DNA of 64,000 nucleotides from NCBI GenBank assembly GCA_013350335.1, contig CM023538.1, forward strand, positions 47,982,201 to 48,046,200, given 5' to 3'. Position numbers and translations under genes: made by a program. This document shows, piece after piece, positions 33,715 through 46,984 of this stretch. The notes beneath the pieces are model-generated. The model was not told where the DNA came from and searched no databases. It saw nothing but the letters and a program-made list of their open reading frames with translations. Every line of letters starts with the position of its first letter. Within the stretch, counting starts at the first letter, position 1. Origin of the DNA: Chimonanthus salicifolius. Lineage: Eukaryota > Streptophyta > Magnoliopsida > Laurales > Calycanthaceae.

Positions 33715-34110
33715 CTATAAATAAGTGCCTTGATTAGCCAAGTTTTGGACCGTGAATATTGGAGAAACCAAAGAAGTGTCGAGGAGAGAGTTCTCAAGTT
33801 GGAAATTTGTGAATTTCTAGTTTTGTTAAATTTGCATGAATTGAAATGAAGACATAATCTGGCATTAAGTCTCATTTTTTGTTTAATTAATTGGAATTAA
33901 TTTATTTTTGTTCTTTTTTTTTTCAATTTAATTCATTCAAAATGGAAACTGGCTTTTATTGACAATTATTCCATACAGAGTTGTCACTTGCAAAACTTTG
34001 ATTGGATACACTTTGAATGAAAGTCCATTTAAAATGTTAATTTATCAAATTGTGGACGAAGATAGATTTCTACACTATCTAGTCAAGATCAATTGCCTAT
34101 TAGAATTGGT
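33715..34110. repeat. Diverged third copy of the 5036/21596 repeat
   Basis: It begins with CTATAAATAAGTG and shares ATATTGGAGAAA, TTTGCATGAATT, TAATCTGGCAT and TTCAAAATGGAAACTGG with the left ends of the two duplication units. It shows that this segment is an older dispersed repeat and not unique DNA. Confidence 0.72.
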
Positions 34111-34814
34111 TTCCATTTATACCCATGTCAAGAGAAAATGGGACAATATAAACATGCTACTATGTAAGACGAGTTAAAAACTCGCTGTGGAAAAAATTGA
34201 CCGAGTTGCATCATTGAAACGGATTGTAAATGCGTTGAAAAAGCCAAGTTGCGAACAAAGAAGAGGCAGCCACGTCTCACTGCTGGATTTTTTATTTTTT
34301 TTTTAAAAAAGGAAAGGACATGAAGCTGCAGCATGTCGGCTGGGCGGCTGGGCCCTCGGAAGAACAAGTTGCAGAACAAGTCAAGCCGATCTGATGTGAC
34401 CAGTCAAGTTCTTTTGTTTCTTTCTAGTGTTTTGATGTGTAGTTGAGGTTTACTAGCAATTTGTTAAAAAAAAATAGAAGCAAAAGGAAGAGGCAGAAGC
34501 AGCCATTCTAGATTGGCTTGTATGTTGTAACAGCAACCTACTGAGTTGAGCGTGTGAAAAAAAAAAAAACCCGGCCTGGTTGTGTAATCAGCTGCAGAGA
34601 CGGGCTGAGTTTTAAACTGAGATACCACTCTACAGAGTAGAGACAGGCAAGAAAACATTGACAGTGTCTGGTTTACTGTAGTAAGCAGTGCCTGGAAATT
34701 GACATGAGTACAGCATCCTGCTGTACCGACCAAGCCAAATACAAACACTGTCTAAATTGGTGGGGTTATAAACCTGTTTGGGCTTCACAAATTGTAAAGC
34801 TCTTAACATGAGTC
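34111..34814. other. Non-coding DNA between the two dispersed repeats
   Basis: Somewhat more GC-rich than its surroundings. Minus-strand open frames of 83-94 codons occur but show no domain or splice logic. I see no gene. Confidence 0.35.
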
Positions 34815-35227
34815 TATAAAAATAATATATTATATTAAAATATTTGAAATTAGATTTTTAATTTTTAATTTAATTGTATTAATATTTATTTTTGTTGATT
34901 GAACTTTAAAAAGAATTATATAATTCGCTGTTTATTATGGCAAATGTTTAAAAAGTTAAAAAAATATTGTAAACAATAAGAGAAATCACTTTTAATATTT
35001 TAGATAGAATGTATCTTCAATATTAAAAATAGAGTTCATGTCACTAGTCTTATTTTTATATCTTTACGGATCTACAACAATTATCTTAGTTAACCGCTAA
35101 AAAAAAAAACAATTATCTTAGTTATATTGTATTTAAACAATTTGTTATGATATTAGTACTTTAATCAAATTTTACCTATTGGCTTGTGGTGTTTAGAAAT
35201 ATAAAAAGGATATACTGGGCACAAGAT
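34815..35227. repeat. Dispersed repeat, copy 2
   Basis: Partner of 32666-33060, with a few short indels. The pair is direct and about 2.15 kb apart, so the piece between may have been copied in or inserted. Confidence 0.82.
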
Positions 35228-38200
35228 GTGAGACCCCACCCCGCCAGCTGAAAATAAAAATCACAATAATATAACAAGCCGAATTTCAAGAGTTTAAAAT
35301 ATATTAATCTGGAAAAAAAATTACAACTCAAAAGTTAAATGATTTCAAATTAAAATAAATACTCCATAAGGTTGAAGTCACCCACGACTCGGCGTATCTC
35401 ACCAACTTTGTGAATCAATAAAGCTGTAATACCCTGACCCTAATTAGTGTCAAATTATGCAACTATTAGCCATTAATTGTGATTAATAGTATGTTAATCT
35501 GATAGATTACAGAATGGACTTGTGTAGAGTCAAAGTTTGACTCAATTTGAGCTAAGAAACATGTGGATCCGACTCGTTTTAGTGCAGTGGCAAAATTGTA
35601 ATTATTTGAACTTTTTTCGATTGAGACTCTAAAAACTATTTGTATTTGGAAAACCCTTCAATTGAGATATTTAATTTCACAAATTTCACTCATTTATTCA
35701 GTTTTAAATTATGAGTTTGGAGAACTTTACCATCAATCATTTTGATTGTCAGAAGTGTGATTTTTGAGTCATCAAGAGTGTCTCTATTTTATAAAAGTGT
35801 ATTTTCAAATACTTAAGAGTGTCAAAATATCTTGAGGCTTTGAAATGTTTTTATTAGATGAATTTAGATTGTTTGATTTTAAAGTTAGAATTTTTTCAAA
35901 ATATTATTTTAAATTTTGAAAATTTGACATTTTGATGATTTTTATTTAAATCATCGGGTATTTGGTATATTTTCTCTCTAAAACTTTTATGGCATTTCTA
36001 ATTTTAAATACCCAATTTATTTGACTGGTTGGATTAGTTAAAAAGGACCTTGAAAATACTCAACTTAGAAGAAGATATTTAAAAGTGTGTTTTTTTTAAA
36101 ATGACAAGTAATAAATTAATCATTTCTTTTAGATAAAGATGGAGATTTTTGAAATAAAATATAAAATAATGTAATAAATGCATAGTTATTCAAAAGGTGC
36201 AGCTCTGTACATGGCTGCAATTCACCCTGTTGAAGTGAAATGAGAAATGGAGGGGAAGATTCTTAATAATAATAAAGTAAAATACATGTAAATCTACATG
36301 CTACTACTATGCTATTAGTCTAGGTATCTTAGTTGCCGCGGCAACCCCATTCCTTTGTCTACTTATGCGATGGAGGTGAGGATGAAATAAAAAATAAAAA
36401 TACAAACCACCTCTCCTCTCTCCATACGGGTCTTTTTCTCTCTCTCGTTTCTTATCCTTTTCTTCCTTCTTTTCCTCCTTTCCTTGTCTTCACTGTTTCA
36501 TGTAGCAGCAACTGTGAGTTTAACGTTTCCCCATGTATTTCTCGGATTTTTAAACTTCATCATTTTTCAATAAAAATTTATAAATAAAGTATTAAAATTT
36601 ATCTACTCTAGATTTTAAAAACTCTTATTTAATTTTTATGAAGAAATGAGTTAATTTTGAGATTAAAAAATCATCCCTAAAGAATTTAGGAAAAATAATT
36701 TTTTTTTAACTATTGAGTAACATCTCTTAAAATAGTTTTGGGTTGTGTCAAAACCTTGCTTTTACTTCTCTAAGCTAAAATGATGGGAAAAAATTAACCA
36801 CAGCTAACTCTTGAGTGTTTACTTTCAAGCTTTGGATGTTTACTTTAATGCAGTATACCTTCTGGGCCGAAACCCTCCACAGGTAGCGCAGCGGAAATGC
36901 CGCTCGGTGGTCATCTGTAATGCAGCGATATTCTTTTTTCTACTTTCGTCTCTCCGTGGTAAAAAGAGTTGGACACTGAGTACTTTTATTTACTTTATTT
37001 ACTATACCCTCGGGGCAAAGTCTCAATACTTTCCTGGTGCCGAAAAAATATGATATTGGGCACTGAGTACTTTTCTTTTTCTTTTATTGTGTGTTTTAAA
37101 TGGCTGATAGATGACTGTTCTAACATAATTAATGAAGTAGCAAGATTTTAGAAGACTCACAGACATTACCCTATTTTTAGTCGGAAAATGTACAAAATAG
37201 GTTATTTTTTAGATATTTTAAGCGTATTTATAATCGAAATGAAATTTATGGGGTTTTCAACGTTTTTACAGATTTCTGGTGAAAGACTTAAAGCTGAAGA
37301 AGGTGAGGAAACTCAACTTAACCTGGATATTGGATGTTGTGAAAATTGTAAGATTCTATACTGAAAATGTGGACCCATGAAATTTATAGGATGGAAAAGA
37401 CCAAGTGAGAGTAGAAAGCGAGACTTGACGCCGCCTCCATGTAAGGGATGATAATTGTTCTGACTGTCAGAATGGAAGCATAAAAAGGTGTCAGGGAGCC
37501 GAGGCCTAGTGGTCTAAAATGCAGTATGGGGTTTATTAGAGGTCTAGAGAATGTTAGATGTGTTGTTGAATAACTTTTGGAATATCCAATGATAGTGTAT
37601 GATGTAGATACATGCTTGTAATTCATGTTATGGTTAGCGGTGCATGTAGTATGTATCATAATAGTCCATGCATATGATTCATGCATTGGTTATGTGAATA
37701 TGTGATATATGTGGCTTTGATCATGCATGAGGTTCATGCTAGGATCAGTAGTGCATATGGTATATATTATATTAGAACATGCATGTGGTTCATACCATAG
37801 TATATGTGCATTTGGTGAGTGCAGTGTTTGGTCATGTATAGAGTTATGTATGTATGTGATTATTCCTGTGCTAATAAGTTTGTGCAGGTGATGAGATGAA
37901 AATATTCTAGTTTATTAACCTGAATTGAAACTAGTGGATGGTAAGTGAAACTCTATTGTTAAGCCCTCGTGGAAAGAGTATATGGAGAAAAGATATGTTA
38001 ATGGTGATTTTATATTGTTTCGATGTTTATGGATAGTTGATAATTAATATACATGTTAATGTATATGCACACACTTGTACGTCTGGTCGAGCTCTTCCAA
38101 CATGCTAAATTATTTCTGTGTTGGGACTTAATTATTTCGAGAATGTGTGGGATTCATCGATAGGGTTGAGTGGGATACCCTGGACCTATATAGTTGAGGT

Positions 38201-38393
38201 TGAGCGGGATACCCTAGTGTTCACAAGGCTCGTTAAAACATTGTAAATGGAAAGAAAAGAACAAATGGTAAATATGGTTTATTTGGTTATCATTTTGTTA
38301 AACATACATTGTGTTATTAATATTATGAATGCATGAGAAGAAGGTACAGTGCATGTGTGAGGTTGCCTGAGCAAATATGAGAATGCATGTGTA
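35228..38393. other. LTR-like non-coding DNA
   Basis: TGTGAGACCCCACCCCGCC at 35230 and TGTAATACCCTGACCC at 35433 look like ends of gypsy LTRs. The next 3 kb has the low-coding, pyrimidine-block texture of a long gypsy LTR, with a CT-rich stretch at 36400-36480. Repeated GGGATACCCT boxes occur near 38170-38215. No gene is recognised, and the LTR limits could not be fixed. Confidence 0.4.
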
Positions 38394-38398
38394 GGTTG

Positions 38399-38605
38399 TG
38401 TAATACCCCCACCCACCTCAAAGAAAGTCCCACATCGGTAGTGAGGTGGGTGGGTTGGGTGCTAATATGAGGGAAGCCCCCCTCTCCCATGTGTGAGGTC
38501 TTTTGGGCTTGGTCATGTGGGCCAAAGCCAAAAGCAAAACTGTGAGGGCATTGTGGGCCCAAAGCGGACAATATCACACTGAGAAGTTGGGGTAGGGTCG
38601 TTACA
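38399..38605. mobile_element. Solo-LTR-like insert of 207 bp
   Basis: It starts TGTAATACCCCCACCC and ends GGGTAGGGTCGTTACA, an imperfect terminal inverted repeat with TG...CA ends. GGTTG at 38394-38398 is repeated at 38606-38610, a perfect 5-bp target duplication. Internal landmarks are GTCCCACATCGGTAGTGAG and GCGGACAATATCACA. It fits a solo LTR of a short-LTR (TRIM-like) element, or a MITE; the 5-bp duplication and TG...CA ends favour the LTR reading. Confidence 0.78.
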
Positions 38606-38848
38606 GGTTGCATATGCATTTGTGATTATACATGTGTGGGCTTACATATGTATGTGCAAGTATCCATGAGTGTGTTAGTGGAAAGAAAAGAACCAATAGT
38701 AAGATATGCTATGGTGTTCTAAGTGTTTCCCTTGTATGTTGCATTGAAAATTTGATATTCTAAAAATTGAGAGGGACTTGTTAATTTGAGTTCTCTTCAC
38801 TAGGCTGGAGCTCATATCCGTTACAATGCAGGTCATGTACTAGATGAG

Positions 38849-40579
38849 TGTTGTGCAAATTTTAAATTTATAACTCCCAAGCGCACGAACCATTAGATAG
38901 TATAGCGATTAAGTGCGAGGTCGAACCCATCGGAACTTAGGAAAATATATCCATGAAAATACACCATTGAATTATATATTTTAAAAACTTTGAGAAATAT
39001 GGAGATAAATCATGAACGTGGAATTGTTAATCTAATTTATGAATTTTAATCTTAATTTAGAAACATTCTAGATTTAAACATAGAATCTAACAATTTAACT
39101 AATTTTAATTAAGATGGTGGAATTAATATAAAAATATAAACAATCTCAATCTAATTTAAAATACAGAATTAAGATGCAATTAAATTATTTCCAACCTAGT
39201 TCATCAATTTCAAAGATTTGAGTTTTTATAAAATTAAAGACACCTAAACTACCTCTGTACATATTTACAGCGGAACTGGGTCAAAGAATTATGGAGGGTT
39301 TATTTTCCATATTTTAAAAATAATATCAAGGCCTAGAATACGGAGATCACATTTATTATTTATCATGTACTCAAATTCTTCATCTATTAAAATCCTCATT
39401 ATGAAATTTATGAAATCAATTAAAATAAGAAAATTCAAATCCGACCTTAGGCTAAATAAAATTTAAACTTGCAATTTCGAATCTAAAAGTTTTTCTACTC
39501 TTAAAAAGAGCCTTAGACTGAAAAAATCAAGTTCTATTTATCCTAAAGATTTTTTCTGCTTTCATTGAACAACTTAAAATAATCTCTAACATAAATCCAT
39601 AAAAAGAATTAAAATAAAATCAAACTTTCATCATACAAAAATAAATAAGTGGAAAACCATATTTCTAAGGGTTTTTCTGCTTTTTAATTATTAATAAAAT
39701 TTGGAATTAAGAATTATAATGCATTGAAATTTTGGAATAAAGGCATAAGAAAAATACAATGAAAATCAAAATCCACCAACCTTAGAACCCAATGTGGATT
39801 GAAAATCCCACAGTCTTTCTCCTCCTCTTCTTCCTCTCCTCTCCTTTGCTTCAATGCCCAAGTTCAGTTTTCTTAATGGGAGATGGCTAGTATTTATCGA
39901 TGAAAGGAGGTTGAATGAATGGATTGGATTCAAAGATTTAAATAAAGCAAGGGACACATGGAGGGCGGATTTAATTTGTGCTAAATATGGAATAACTTAA
40001 AAGAGGCAATGAGCTAAATTTGTATAAGGAAAGTGGGTGCAGAATCCCATTTTTTACACATATACCATCTTACAGCTCAGTTTTGACCCTTTTAACTTTC
40101 GAATCAGGAAAAGTTGTAAACTACAAAGTTATAGCCTTTGAAGTCTTCTTTCCAACGAAAAAAGAATCAAACTAATCGAATATCGGAGTGGAAAGTTATG
40201 ACTAAACTACCAAACATGTATCAAACCTTCCTTATTTTTCTCCCTTCCTTATTTTCTTTCTCTTTCCTTAATCCACTTGCCAAATTCGAAAATCCTCTTA
40301 TATTAGCTTGTAAATTTCGAATTTCCTCTTGAGATAATGGAAATAGTATTCACACATGTGGATTTCTTCATGGACTTTTCTTAATGGGCTCAATAATTGG
40401 GCTTGAGGTCCATAATAAATCATAATGGGCACAGGCTTTATATTTAAGCATTTTTTCTGTCATCCTCACTTTTAAACCTGCAAAACACAAAATTATACTA
40501 ATTAGATAAAATTAAATAAAATGAGATACTAACAATAATAAATTTAGGAATAAAATATGTATTTATTTTGCACTCATCA
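38849..40579 (-). repeat. 3' LTR of element E (1731 bp)
   Basis: On the plus strand it runs from TGTTGTGCAAAT to CACTCATCA. It contains about 197 bp (around 40158-40355) missing from the other LTR. The deletion edges share a few bases near ACACATGTGG. Otherwise the two LTRs differ at only scattered positions. Confidence 0.9.
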
Positions 40580-43476
40580 AATACCCCCAAACTTACATTT
40601 TGCTAGTCCTCGAGCAAAACAAAAACTAAAAACTCTAAAAACAAAAATAAAAATCCTAAACTATACCACTTTCGCTGGCACTCTCGATTGCATTTAGCAT
40701 ATGCAACAAGCCTTTAAACCCTTAACTCACCACTAGTGATACCCACAAACATCAAATTTCAGCAAAAATATGTAAATCGAAATTTAAAAATCATACAACT
40801 CCAAAATTATTTTACAAAACTTATACTCGGAGTGTAGTGTGTGATAACCAAATATTAATATAACCTTCTTTTTCAAAATACACACAAGTTTTGGAACCAC
40901 CGGCTGAAAATGCGTTTCGACTCCAAATCTCACAAAAGTATATCTCTCAGAAAGATTTTCACTCAGAGATTGGATGAATTTTCTCTCAATAGTATATGTG
41001 AGCAGAATAATTTATCAAATACAAATATCTCACATATTTATCATCAAAGAACGATTAATAACAAAGAAAAACATAGATCTCATGAATAGATGTCATTTTC
41101 TTGAGAATGTTGAAATAATACACCATAATTCTTCTTCATCTATTCTCCACTTAAATACCATATTAACTCAGAATTAATAGGACTTCCTAATAGGATGAAA
41201 CATGGCTTAGGACCGGGTCATATCAAAGAAAGATAACAAGACTCTAACATAAATATTTTGAATAGAAAAAGTTAGAGGTCTTCAAAATTTTATAATGAGA
41301 TATTTTTCCTCTATTTTCTTTTTAGCACTCGGAATCTTCAATTCATTTCTCTTCTTTTCAAATTCAATTCTTTCTTCTTCTTTTTTTTCACCTTTTTTTT
41401 TTTTTTTTTTACATCCTTCATTTATGATGTATGGATGTTCCCTTTCTTTTCTTTTTTTTCATTTCCTTTTGACGCTTTTCTTTTTCTTTACTTTTTCAAG
41501 TGCCATAATTTTCTTATGGCCCTTAGAATAGGTCATAGATTTTTCAATGTATGCTCAAACTCCACAACCGGAGTTGGGTATGGATAACATGGTTAATCAA
41601 TAAAAATGGGCTAAATTTAAATTCAAGGCTCAAAAGTGGAAACTAACATGATAATATGACGAAAATAGGTAGGCTTAAAGGCTCAAACGGTCCAAAATAA
41701 TGGCCTATATCACTTCCTAAGCTTCATATGAATATTTCATTAGCTTCAAATAAATTCAGAAAAACTTCTGGTGTAATAATCCAATTTTGATGTCATTCTC
41801 AGTATTTAGACCAAAACAAAGAATAATGAGATCTAACAACAAATATAATAATGCACATCAAAGAAAATAAGAATTATTTATAACCCTCAGAAAAATCGAA
41901 TGGCTCAAAAGCTCACTGGGTCACAAGTCTCCACTGGTATTCCTCCAGTGATCACTCAACTCATGAATTTTTATCTTTTTCAAGCTAGTATTAATATGGC
42001 TGTGTAAAAATTTTCAAGCATAAATTTCACAAAATTCAAATGGAAAAGCATGATATAAAAATTTTAATCCACATATTAATGCTGAAATCAAGTATATATT
42101 GTTTTTTTTTTTTTCAACGACAAACACAAAACTGAATTTTTTTTTTTTGTGGAGTCAAAAAAACACACAAAATTGACACAAAATTGACACAATGTAAACC
42201 CTCAATACCCCCAAACTTAAATTGAACATTGTCCTCAATGTTCTCTAATCTACAGTGATCAGTTGCAAATTAGAAGAAAATATCAGAAACGAACAACTAA
42301 AAATTCAGAAAAATACCTGAGTGGGCACTCTTTATTCAAAACCTACAAAAACAAACAGATAACAAAACACAAACAAAAAAGACTCTATACTGATACAAAA
42401 ACACAAAAACTGATTCAACAAAAGTAAAAACCTAAACTAGTCCAACATCAACACAAACACATACTGACGCACAGATAAACTCAACATAGACTCAGAGACA
42501 CACACAAAATGCAAAAACCTAACCTAGACAGACTGGACAAACAACCTTACAAACACGAACAATCGAATCCTAATCTAGTTATCAAATACTAACATAATTT
42601 TTTTTTTAATGCATCCTAATCTAATAATGCAATACTCAAGCAAATATGCAAACAATAATCAAATAACTAAGCTAATGCATGAAATTAATACCTTAATATG
42701 TAAATTAAATATGTATTTTTTTTTCAATTTTTTATATGCAAAATAAATGCAAGACAACCTAAGAAAATCTATATGAATGTATGAAAAATTAAAAATTTAA
42801 AGAAAAGATATTTAGGCACTTACCTTAGCTTGTAGTCTTTACTTCCGCAAAAATTTTAGAGCGCACGATTAAAATTCCTGAAAAATAGAACACCACAAAC
42901 TTTGGTGAAGAATCTGAATCTCATAAAAATGCATGAAACCTAATCTAAATGCAATTTCCTAATGTTATAACTAGTGGAGGAAATTAAATGATTGGAACGT
43001 AATTATGAAGTCTAAATTAAATTAAGACCATAAAAATTTCTAAATTAATATCCACCAAATTAATCTAAATCAGATTTTCAAATAAGTTCAAAGTTGTTCC
43101 ATGATTTTCAAATTTTTTTTTTTTCGACACTTTAACTGGAACATTCCAAATTTAGATTTACGTTTTTAAAAATAGAACATGACTAAATTGGATTAAAATT
43201 CTAAGATTAGAAAATGCTAAAAATAGAAACTAGATATTTTTGAAAGTTTCTAAAAATAGAAATCTCAAAAAATAAAATTTTTCTAAATTTAGCAGTGATT
43301 CCAAATTTAGATAATCTCCTGATTATTTTTAGAACTTCTAAATAAGGTAACCTTTTAAAATTAGAATTTCTAAGAAAAATAGAAACTTCTAATTTTAAAG
43401 AGTTGCCAAAAATAGATATTTCTAAAATTAACATTATTTCTAAAAATAAATAATTCAATGGCAATCTGTTTTAAGA
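40580..43476 (-). other. Internal region of element E, no coding sequence
   Basis: The region is A/T-rich, with long T runs (41394-41412, 42100-42115). A second polypurine-like TACCCCCAAACTT box at about 42207 echoes the one at the LTR edge (40582), as if an internal copy of the tract exists. TCCTCGAGC at about 40606 and ATTGTCCTCAATG at about 42226 are short motifs nearby. I see no gene in either strand. Confidence 0.7.
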
Positions 43477-43494
43477 TCCCCGGCAACGGCGCCA
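43477..43494 (-). other. Primer-binding site of element E
   Basis: The plus strand reads CCCCGGCAACGGCGCCA. The minus strand is TGGCGCCGTTGCCGGGG, complementary to the 3' end of tRNA-Asp, five to six bases from the LTR. Confidence 0.88.
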
Positions 43495-43500
43495 AAAACT

Positions 43501-45034
43501 TGTTGTGCAAATTTTAAATTTATAACTCGCAAGCGCACGAACCATTAGATATTATAGCGATTAAGTGCGAGGTCGAACCCATCGGAACTTAGGAAAATAT
43601 ATCCATGAAAATACACCATTGAATTATATACTTTAAGAACTTTGAGAAATATGGAGATAAATCATGAACGTGGAATTGTTAATCTAATTTATGAATTTTA
43701 ATCTTAATTTAGAAACATTGTAGATTTAAACATAGAATCTAACAATTTAACTAATTTTAATTAAGATGGTGGAATTAATATAAAAATATAAACAATCTCA
43801 ATCTAATTTAAAATACAGAATTAAGATGCAATTAAATTATTTCCAACCTAGTTCATCAATTTAAAAGATTTGAGTTTTTATAAAATTAAAGACACCTAAA
43901 CTACCTCTGTACATATTTACAGCGAAACTGGGTCAAAGAATTATGGAGGGTTTATTTTCTATATTTTAAAAATAATATCAAGGCCTAGAATACGGAGATC
44001 ACATTTATTATTTATCATGTACTCAAATTCTTCATCTATTAAAATCCTCATTATGAAATTTATGAAATCAATTAAAATAAGAAAATTCAAATCCGGCCTT
44101 AGGTTAAATAAAATTTAAACTTGCAATTTCGAATCTAAAAGTTTTTCTGCTCTTAAAAAGAGCCTTAGACTGAAAAAATCAAGTTCTATTTATCCTAAAG
44201 ATTTTTTCTGCTTTCATTGAACAACTTAAAATAATCTCTAACATAAATCCATAAAAAGAATTAAAATAAAATCAAACTTTCATCATACAAAAATAAATAA
44301 GTGGAAAACCATATTTCTAAGGGTTTTTCTGCCTTTTAATTATTAATAAAATTTGGAATTAAGAATTATAATGCATTGAAATTTTGGAATAAAGGCATAA
44401 GAAAAATACAATGGAAATCAAAATCCATCAACCTTAGAGCCCAATGTGGATTGAAAATCCCACAGTCTTTCTCCTCCTCTTCTTCCTCTCCTCTCCTTTG
44501 CTTAAATGCCCAAGTTCAGTTTTCTCAATGGGAGATGGCTAGTATTTATAGATGAAAGGAGGTGGAATGAATGGATTGGATTCAAAGATTTAAATAAAGT
44601 AATGGACACATGGAGGGCGGATTTAATTTGTGCTAAATATGGAATAACTTAAAAGAGGCAAGGAGCTAAATTTGTATAAGGAAAGTGGGTGCAGAATCCC
44701 ATTTTTTACACATATACCATCTTGCAGTTCAGTTTTGACCCTTTTAACTTTCGAATCAGGAAAAGTTGTAAACTATAAAGTTATAGCCCTTGAAGTCTTC
44801 TTTCCAACACATGTGGATTTCTTCATGGGCTTTTCTTAATGGGCTCAATAATTGGGCTTGAGGTCCATAATAACTCATAATGGGTACAAGCTTTATATTT
44901 AAGCATTTTTTCTGTCATCCTCACTTTTAAACCTGCAAAATACAAAATTATACTAATTAGATAAAATTAAATAAAATGAGATCCTAACAATAATAAATTT
45001 AGGAATAAAATATGTATTTATTTTACACTCATCA
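43501..45034 (-). repeat. 5' LTR of element E (1534 bp)
   Basis: Same ends as the other LTR. It lacks the 197-bp block, so the copies are easily told apart. Confidence 0.9.
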
Positions 45035-46417
45035 ATGAGGGAATGAAGAATCCCTTTGGATGCTTAGGGATTGGACTCCAGTGCTGTTCAAGGGTAGGAT
45101 TTATACTTATTTAGTTTTATATTAAAACTATGTAAATATTGGATGATTATGCCACTTGTGGTATAAAGACCTTGTGTATAAGTCATATATGTGTAATATG
45201 ATGCTATGATGTGTAAATGAATATATTATGGTGTGTATTTTGCATTTCGAGTATCGAAATCATGGAGAAACTAAATTTGCAAAACCAGTCCAAACAACAG
45301 TTTTGCTATCAGGGTGATGCATCACCAATGGCAATGGGTCGCCAAGGGCATTGGCGATGGGTCGCCACTGACGATGGTATCGACTTGAGAGCAACTGAGA
45401 AAATACTGAATTTCTTCCCTGCGATGGGTTGTGTAAGGACCCAGAGTTTTAACTCCCTATTTTGTATAAAATTTCTCTTTAATGAATAAAATGAATGATG
45501 ATATTTTGGTCCAAAAAAATATGAATAAAATGTGGTGAATGTACATTGAAAGAAATAGGGGAAACTAAATTTCCCTCAGACGATACATCAACTGGGTCAA
45601 TATGTCGGCAAATTGAACTTCTCTGTAACACCCCGGATTTTCCTTAGTTTATAAATTTATTGAATTGACCCATTTGGTTTGCAATTTAATTGAATTTGAA
45701 ATTAAAAAGTTGAAATGGACATTAGATGGGAAAGGAAATGGGTCAATTACCCAATTAAGACATAATGGGTCATGGGTGACCTTGATTTTAAAATAATTGG
45801 GTAAATTTAGTTAAGTTAGTTGAATTAGATAAGTTAGCGCATTTAATGCATTAAAGTCCACCTCATCAACTGAGGTGGCATGTGAATGATGTGGCATTGC
45901 CATGTGGCATTCATGTCATCACATGGAAGCCAACTAATAAAATTCTTCTGATGATGAGAATTTTTATATACAAATTAAGTAAACTTTGTATCAAGTGTTG
46001 GACTAAGAATTCTACTCAGATTTAATAAGTTTATCTTTCTTTGATTTCTTTCATACTTTGAAAATTTATAAATATTTCTGAAAAATTAAACCAAATATTC
46101 TTGAGAAAATTTGTTAAAAAAATATTGTGTGAATAAGTAAATTAGAAAGAGGTCTGAGGCCTCTTAACAATAGGTAAAAAATACAGCTGATACAGAGTTT
46201 ATCTGTCACTATATAGCGACAAAATTTAAGAGGGGTGGACCGTAATGGCCGGGCCTTAAAAAAAAAATTAAAATATTAAGTCTGTGTTTGCACAAAATTA
46301 AGCTTATTTCACCTCTTTCGTCTTCCAAACAGCTAACCCTTCTTCACTAAAACAAACCCTTGCTTCTTCTACCTTCCTTCTATTGATTTTCACCCACTAA
46401 AGGCTTTGGATTCAGAT
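45035..46417. other. Flank of E and start of a gypsy LTR
   Basis: GGAATGAAGAATCCCTTTGG continues the sequence interrupted by E at 38848. TGTAAGGACCCAGAG at about 45432 and TGTAACACCCCGGATTTTCC at 45625 look like gypsy LTR starts. The second is then interrupted by insertion G at 46418. A short duplicated GGGTCGCC box lies near 45340. No gene is recognised. Confidence 0.45.
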
Positions 46418-46984
46418 TGTAACGCCCCGCCCTTTTCGAGAATATCAAAGTCTAATTTTTATTTTTTTTAAAATAATAATAAAACATCGGAAGAGAGCGG
46501 GCGGCGTCACGACGCGAGTTAAGTTCAGACTACCCAAGTCTGAACCTTAACTGGCCACCCATGTGTACATGGACCAGACCATGATAATGAACACACATGG
46601 AACTAACATCAACTTGCGGAATAGAAAGACCAGATAGCAAGTAACAGTCTTAAACATTATTTAACATATATCAACCATCGAAATGTTATCAACCTAATCA
46701 AACCATAGCAAGTAGTGAATTATTACATGTCCCACAAAAGTATTCAAAAGACAGTAATATAAAGTAGTTCAATCCTTCATTCAAGCACTTAGGCTTGGCT
46801 CCCCTCCCGGTCAATGACCTTTCCTTTCCCTTTGCTTGTACCTGCAATCTCCTCTGATGATAGAATTAGGGCGTTAGATCAACGCGCCCAGTAGGTTCCC
46901 GAATCAAGGCTACCACATGTTAGCATATAAAACATACATATATATCATATTACATGATCATTAAAAACAGGTAAAACAATGCTA

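Larger units (their letters stand above)
38849..45034 (-). mobile_element. Non-coding gypsy-type element E (minus strand)
   Basis: Two LTRs (38849-40579 and 43501-45034) enclose 2.9 kb. Read on the minus strand, TTGGCGCCGTTGCCGGGG follows the 5' LTR at once. This is the tRNA-Asp-type primer site usual in Tat/Athila-like Ty3/gypsy elements. A polypurine tract AAGTTTGGGGGTATT precedes the 3' LTR. ATGAG at 38844-38848 and 45035-45039 is a perfect target duplication. The internal region has no gag, RT or integrase, so movement would have needed proteins from a relative. Confidence 0.9.

Noticed and set aside
34128..34748. Minus-strand frames of 83-94 codons
   Set aside because: No domain, no splice logic and no codon bias; the sequence between two dispersed repeats looks non-coding.
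36880..36930. GGTAGCGCAGCGG, resembling part of a tRNA gene
   Set aside because: No cloverleaf could be drawn: no anticodon arm or T-loop box follows at the right distance.
45217..45489. 90-codon plus-strand frame with GRQGHWRW
   Set aside because: It is built on a short direct repeat (GGGTCGCC) within LTR-like DNA and has no relatives that I recognise.
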